This document shows, piece by piece, positions 6,071 to 8,067 of a DNA stretch of 8,067 nt. The stretch's first letter is position 1. Each line of letters begins with the position of its first letter. The translations under genes were made by a program, and so were the position numbers. Source of the stretch: an uncultured Bacteroidota bacterium. GTDB lineage: Bacteria > Bacteroidota > Bacteroidia > Bacteroidales > SZUA-534. Below the pieces are notes generated by a model, which was not told where the DNA came from, ran no database searches, and saw nothing but the letters and a program-made list of their open reading frames with translations. The stretch covers positions 1 through 8,067 of the forward strand of contig CALBPW010000051.1 in assembly GCA_937899145.1 (NCBI GenBank), read 5' to 3'.

Positions 6071-7855
6071 ATGTCAGAAGTTTACAAGTTTGTTAAACTA
6101 CTTTTATGCCTAACACTACTCACCACCGGCAACGCTTCGGCAGTAGATTTCAACAACATTAACCAATTGTATAACATATCGATACGCGAGACAAACTCCG
6201 TGTGCAAAGACGATGACGGATTTGTTTGGGTAGCATCGAAAATGGGAATTATACGGCTAACAAGCGATAACTGCAAAATTTACCAACTGCCATACGAAGA
6301 ATCGAACATCTTAACCGTAAAACTCGCCTATCGCAACAATCAGCTTATCGCCTACTGCAATAGCGGACAAATTTTTATCTACAACCAAATTACCGACAAA
6401 TTTGAACTGATGATAAATATAACTCGAACAATGAATCGTTATGCATTTATTATCAACAAATTAACTATCGATAAAAACAATAAAATTTGGATAGCATCAA
6501 CAAGCGGACTTTACGCACTCGAAAACAACCAACTAAAAGTCATCAGACGCCAACGCAACATTGATAATTTAGACTGGTACGACGATAACACAATAATTAT
6601 AATTGAACGCAATACCATCAGTTTTATAAACATCGAAGAAACGCATAAAACCTTAATGGAAATAAATGCACCTGCACCAAACACCACAAAAACAAGCGTT
6701 TACTGCGATTCAAAAAACAACTCATTGTGGCTTGGCACTAAAACCGACGGACTTTATAAAATAAATTTGACAGATAATTCATGCTCCGAATTCCAATTAT
6801 CAGGAATGCCGAAAATACCATTTTTAGCACTTAAACCGCTGAACGACAGTATATTACTTGCCGGCACCGATGGACAAGGCGTATGCGTTATTGACATAAG
6901 GACAAACAAAATTATTGACAAATACATTAATGATAAAAACAATCCGAAATCGCTTGCCAGCAACGGCGTTTACGATATACTTTGCGAACCCGATGCCCGC
7001 GTTTGGGTTTGCACCTACGACGACGGCGTATCGTTCTACAATACCGAAACCAAATCAATATCTCAATATCAACATCAAATAAACGAAGTCAACTCATTAA
7101 ACGACAATCATGTAAACGACATATATGAGGATAGAAATGGCAACTTGTGGTTTGCTACAAATACGTGCATAAGCAGGTACAACCCGACCGCAAATAAGTG
7201 GAAACACATTTTCCCAGAAGGCGAAAACCAATCGTTAGTCTTTTTATCGGTATGCGAAGACGATAAAGGACAAATTTGGGCAGGCACTTATTCGTTTGGC
7301 TTATACGTATTTAGCAACAATGGCGAATTGCTGCACCACTACTCGAGCAGCACAAACAACAACTTTAATAACGACTTCGTATTCGGCTTAATACCCGACC
7401 GAAACTCCGACATCTGGATTGGCGGTGCAAACAACGATATTTACCGGTTCAACCACAAAACCCAAAAATTTGTCCAATACAGTTACGAGGCACTAAACAC
7501 ATTTGCCGAACTCGATAGCACCAGATTGCTGCTTGCTTGTGTTCATGGACTTGTTATGCTAAATAAGTACACAGGCGACAAATCGATAATTGTAGACAGC
7601 AACATTGTGAACGATGTATTTGTTCAAGACGGCTTAATATGGTTAGCGACCCATGGTAACGGACTGTTAAAGTTAGAGTTGGCAACAAATAAAATCACAC
7701 ACTATGACATTTCCGATGGTCTGCCATCAAACTTTGTAACCAGCATAATCTACGCCGATGGCTACTTATGGCTTGGCACCGAGGCCGGATTATGCAAATT
7801 TAACAACAAAATTGGCAAATTATTTTTCAAGGAAAGTGAGGTGGTAAAAAATTGA
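6071..7855 (+). CDS. Hybrid two-component system sensor, propeller region only (truncated)
   Basis: A 594-residue product with a signal peptide (cleavage likely after NASA, residue 24) and then two-component regulator propeller repeats. I count 13 blade motifs, near residues 52 (WVASKMG), 93, 139 (WIASTSGLY), 175, 219 (WLGTKTDGLY), 262, 312 (WVCTYDDGV), 359 (WFATN), 403 (WAGTYSFGLY), 448 (WIGGANNDIY), 487, 523 (WLATHGNGLL) and 567 (WLGTEAGLCKF). Classic Bacteroides HTCS proteins have 14 blades, a Y_Y_Y domain, a membrane helix, a histidine kinase, a receiver and an AraC DNA-binding domain, usually over 1,300 residues. All of this after blade 13 is missing. Family-like sequence fades at about residue 582, and the final residues (KESEVVKN) coincide with a GAGGTGG motif that belongs to the next reading frame. 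An intact copy would sense oligosaccharides in the periplasm and might control the adjacent GH3 gene; this one cannot signal by itself. The gene may be truncated by insertion, or joined wrongly in assembly. Confidence 0.85.
   Translation: MSEVYKFVKLLLCLTLLTTGNASAVDFNNINQLYNISIRETNSVCKDDDGFVWVASKMGIIRLTSDNCKIYQLPYEESNILTVKLAYRNNQLIAYCNSGQIFIYNQITDKFELMINITRTMNRYAFIINKLTIDKNNKIWIASTSGLYALENNQLKVIRRQRNIDNLDWYDDNTIIIIERNTISFINIEETHKTLMEINAPAPNTTKTSVYCDSKNNSLWLGTKTDGLYKINLTDNSCSEFQLSGMPKIPFLALKPLNDSILLAGTDGQGVCVIDIRTNKIIDKYINDKNNPKSLASNGVYDILCEPDARVWVCTYDDGVSFYNTETKSISQYQHQINEVNSLNDNHVNDIYEDRNGNLWFATNTCISRYNPTANKWKHIFPEGENQSLVFLSVCEDDKGQIWAGTYSFGLYVFSNNGELLHHYSSSTNNNFNNDFVFGLIPDRNSDIWIGGANNDIYRFNHKTQKFVQYSYEALNTFAELDSTRLLLACVHGLVMLNKYTGDKSIIVDSNIVNDVFVQDGLIWLATHGNGLLKLELATNKITHYDISDGLPSNFVTSIIYADGYLWLGTEAGLCKFNNKIGKLFFKESEVVKN
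7838..7844 (+). promoter_or_regulatory. Strong Shine-Dalgarno sequence for the right-edge reading frame
   Basis: GAGGTGG lies seven bases upstream of the TTG at 7852, an ideal ribosome binding site of the kind common in Firmicutes. None of the native genes in the window has one, since Bacteroidota seldom rely on it. In the same frame a TGA at 7837-7839 blocks upstream extension, which leaves TTG as the first start. This site decides the start of the next gene and marks a change of DNA origin. Confidence 0.6.
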
Positions 7856-8067
7856 AAAGCAATGTAACACAAATCGCAAAATCGTTGGAAAAACTATTTA
7901 ATGCAGGATTTACAGATGATAAAGCAATTCAAACATTGCAAATTGAAGATGTTGAAAAGATTACAGGAGCAACAATGGAGGACATTCATACGATAATCAA
8001 ATTTAAAATGGCAATACGAAATAAACAGATAGTTAAATTTCTAGCAGGAGAAGAAATTAAAGAAAGT
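7852..8067 (+). CDS. Unrecognised small helical protein, 5' part, probably from foreign DNA
   Basis: The frame is open from the TTG at 7852 to the window edge, giving 72 residues without a stop. The TTG overlaps the TGA of the truncated sensor gene (TTGA). The product begins MKSNVTQIAKSLEKLFNAG and continues with an acidic-basic, probably all-alpha sequence including IEDVEKITGATMEDIHTII and IRNKQIVKFLAGEE. I do not recognise a named family. The general form, with a short N-terminal helix, a helix-turn-helix or helix-hairpin-helix-like middle and a basic helix, recalls small accessory proteins of conjugative elements in Clostridia, but this is an impression from memory. Strong ribosome binding and a non-ATG start differ from all other genes in the window. 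It may be the first gene of an inserted element, or the result of an assembly chimera. An ATG at 7975 is a less likely start, lacking an equally good ribosome binding site. Confidence 0.55.
   Translation, partial: MKSNVTQIAKSLEKLFNAGFTDDKAIQTLQIEDVEKITGATMEDIHTIIKFKMAIRNKQIVKFLAGEEIKES

Noticed and set aside
6071..7855. Sensor propeller as a complete stand-alone periplasmic protein
   Set aside because: It ends in the middle of the second propeller, and its last codons coincide with the ribosome binding site of an unrelated frame, so truncation is more likely.

Overview
The window looks like chromosomal DNA of a Bacteroidota species, probably Bacteroidales. It carries a PA14-containing family 3 glycoside hydrolase, a BACON-domain lipoprotein and the sensor half of a hybrid two-component regulator. 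Its native starts are A-rich ATGAAA-type starts without Shine-Dalgarno sequences, and there is one good match to the Bacteroidota -7 element TAnnTTTG. No RNA genes, CRISPR array or SusC/SusD pair are visible.

Layout. Positions 1-178 look like the end of an IS21-type insertion sequence: short motifs repeat at an exact 30-base period and the element ends in CA at 178. It has cut a VTC-type (polyphosphate polymerase-like) gene on the minus strand. Reading that strand in its own direction, the likely operon is: a lipoprotein with a BACON domain and a Cthe_2159-type beta-helix domain (3016-989), a small secreted YD-type repeat protein (920-513), then the VTC gene fragment (520-146), which overlaps the repeat gene by 8 bases. 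A 187-base divergent intergenic region separates this operon from a plus-strand GH3 enzyme (3204-5795). A 275-base intergenic region follows with three inverted repeats, the last a strong intrinsic terminator. Next comes the propeller part of a hybrid two-component system sensor (6071-7855), which stops after about 13 of the 14 blades usual for such sensors. From about 7820-7838 the sequence changes character: a strong GAGGTGG ribosome binding site precedes a TTG-started reading frame that runs off the window.

How the parts may work together. The GH3 enzyme would release terminal sugars in the periplasm. An intact HTCS would sense the resulting oligosaccharides and control a carbohydrate gene set, but here it has lost everything after the propeller. 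The minus-strand operon resembles the VTC / beta-helix binding protein / DUF4956 / CotH gene sets of other bacteria, which point to a surface function. It too is broken.

The main point of the window is that a short native block is bounded on both sides by genes cut by unrelated sequence. This could be real mobile-element insertion on both flanks or, on the right in particular, a chimeric assembly join. No clearly new system is demonstrated. The best leads are the phased repeats of the left element end, the foreign right edge, and the secreted repeat protein placed within a VTC operon.
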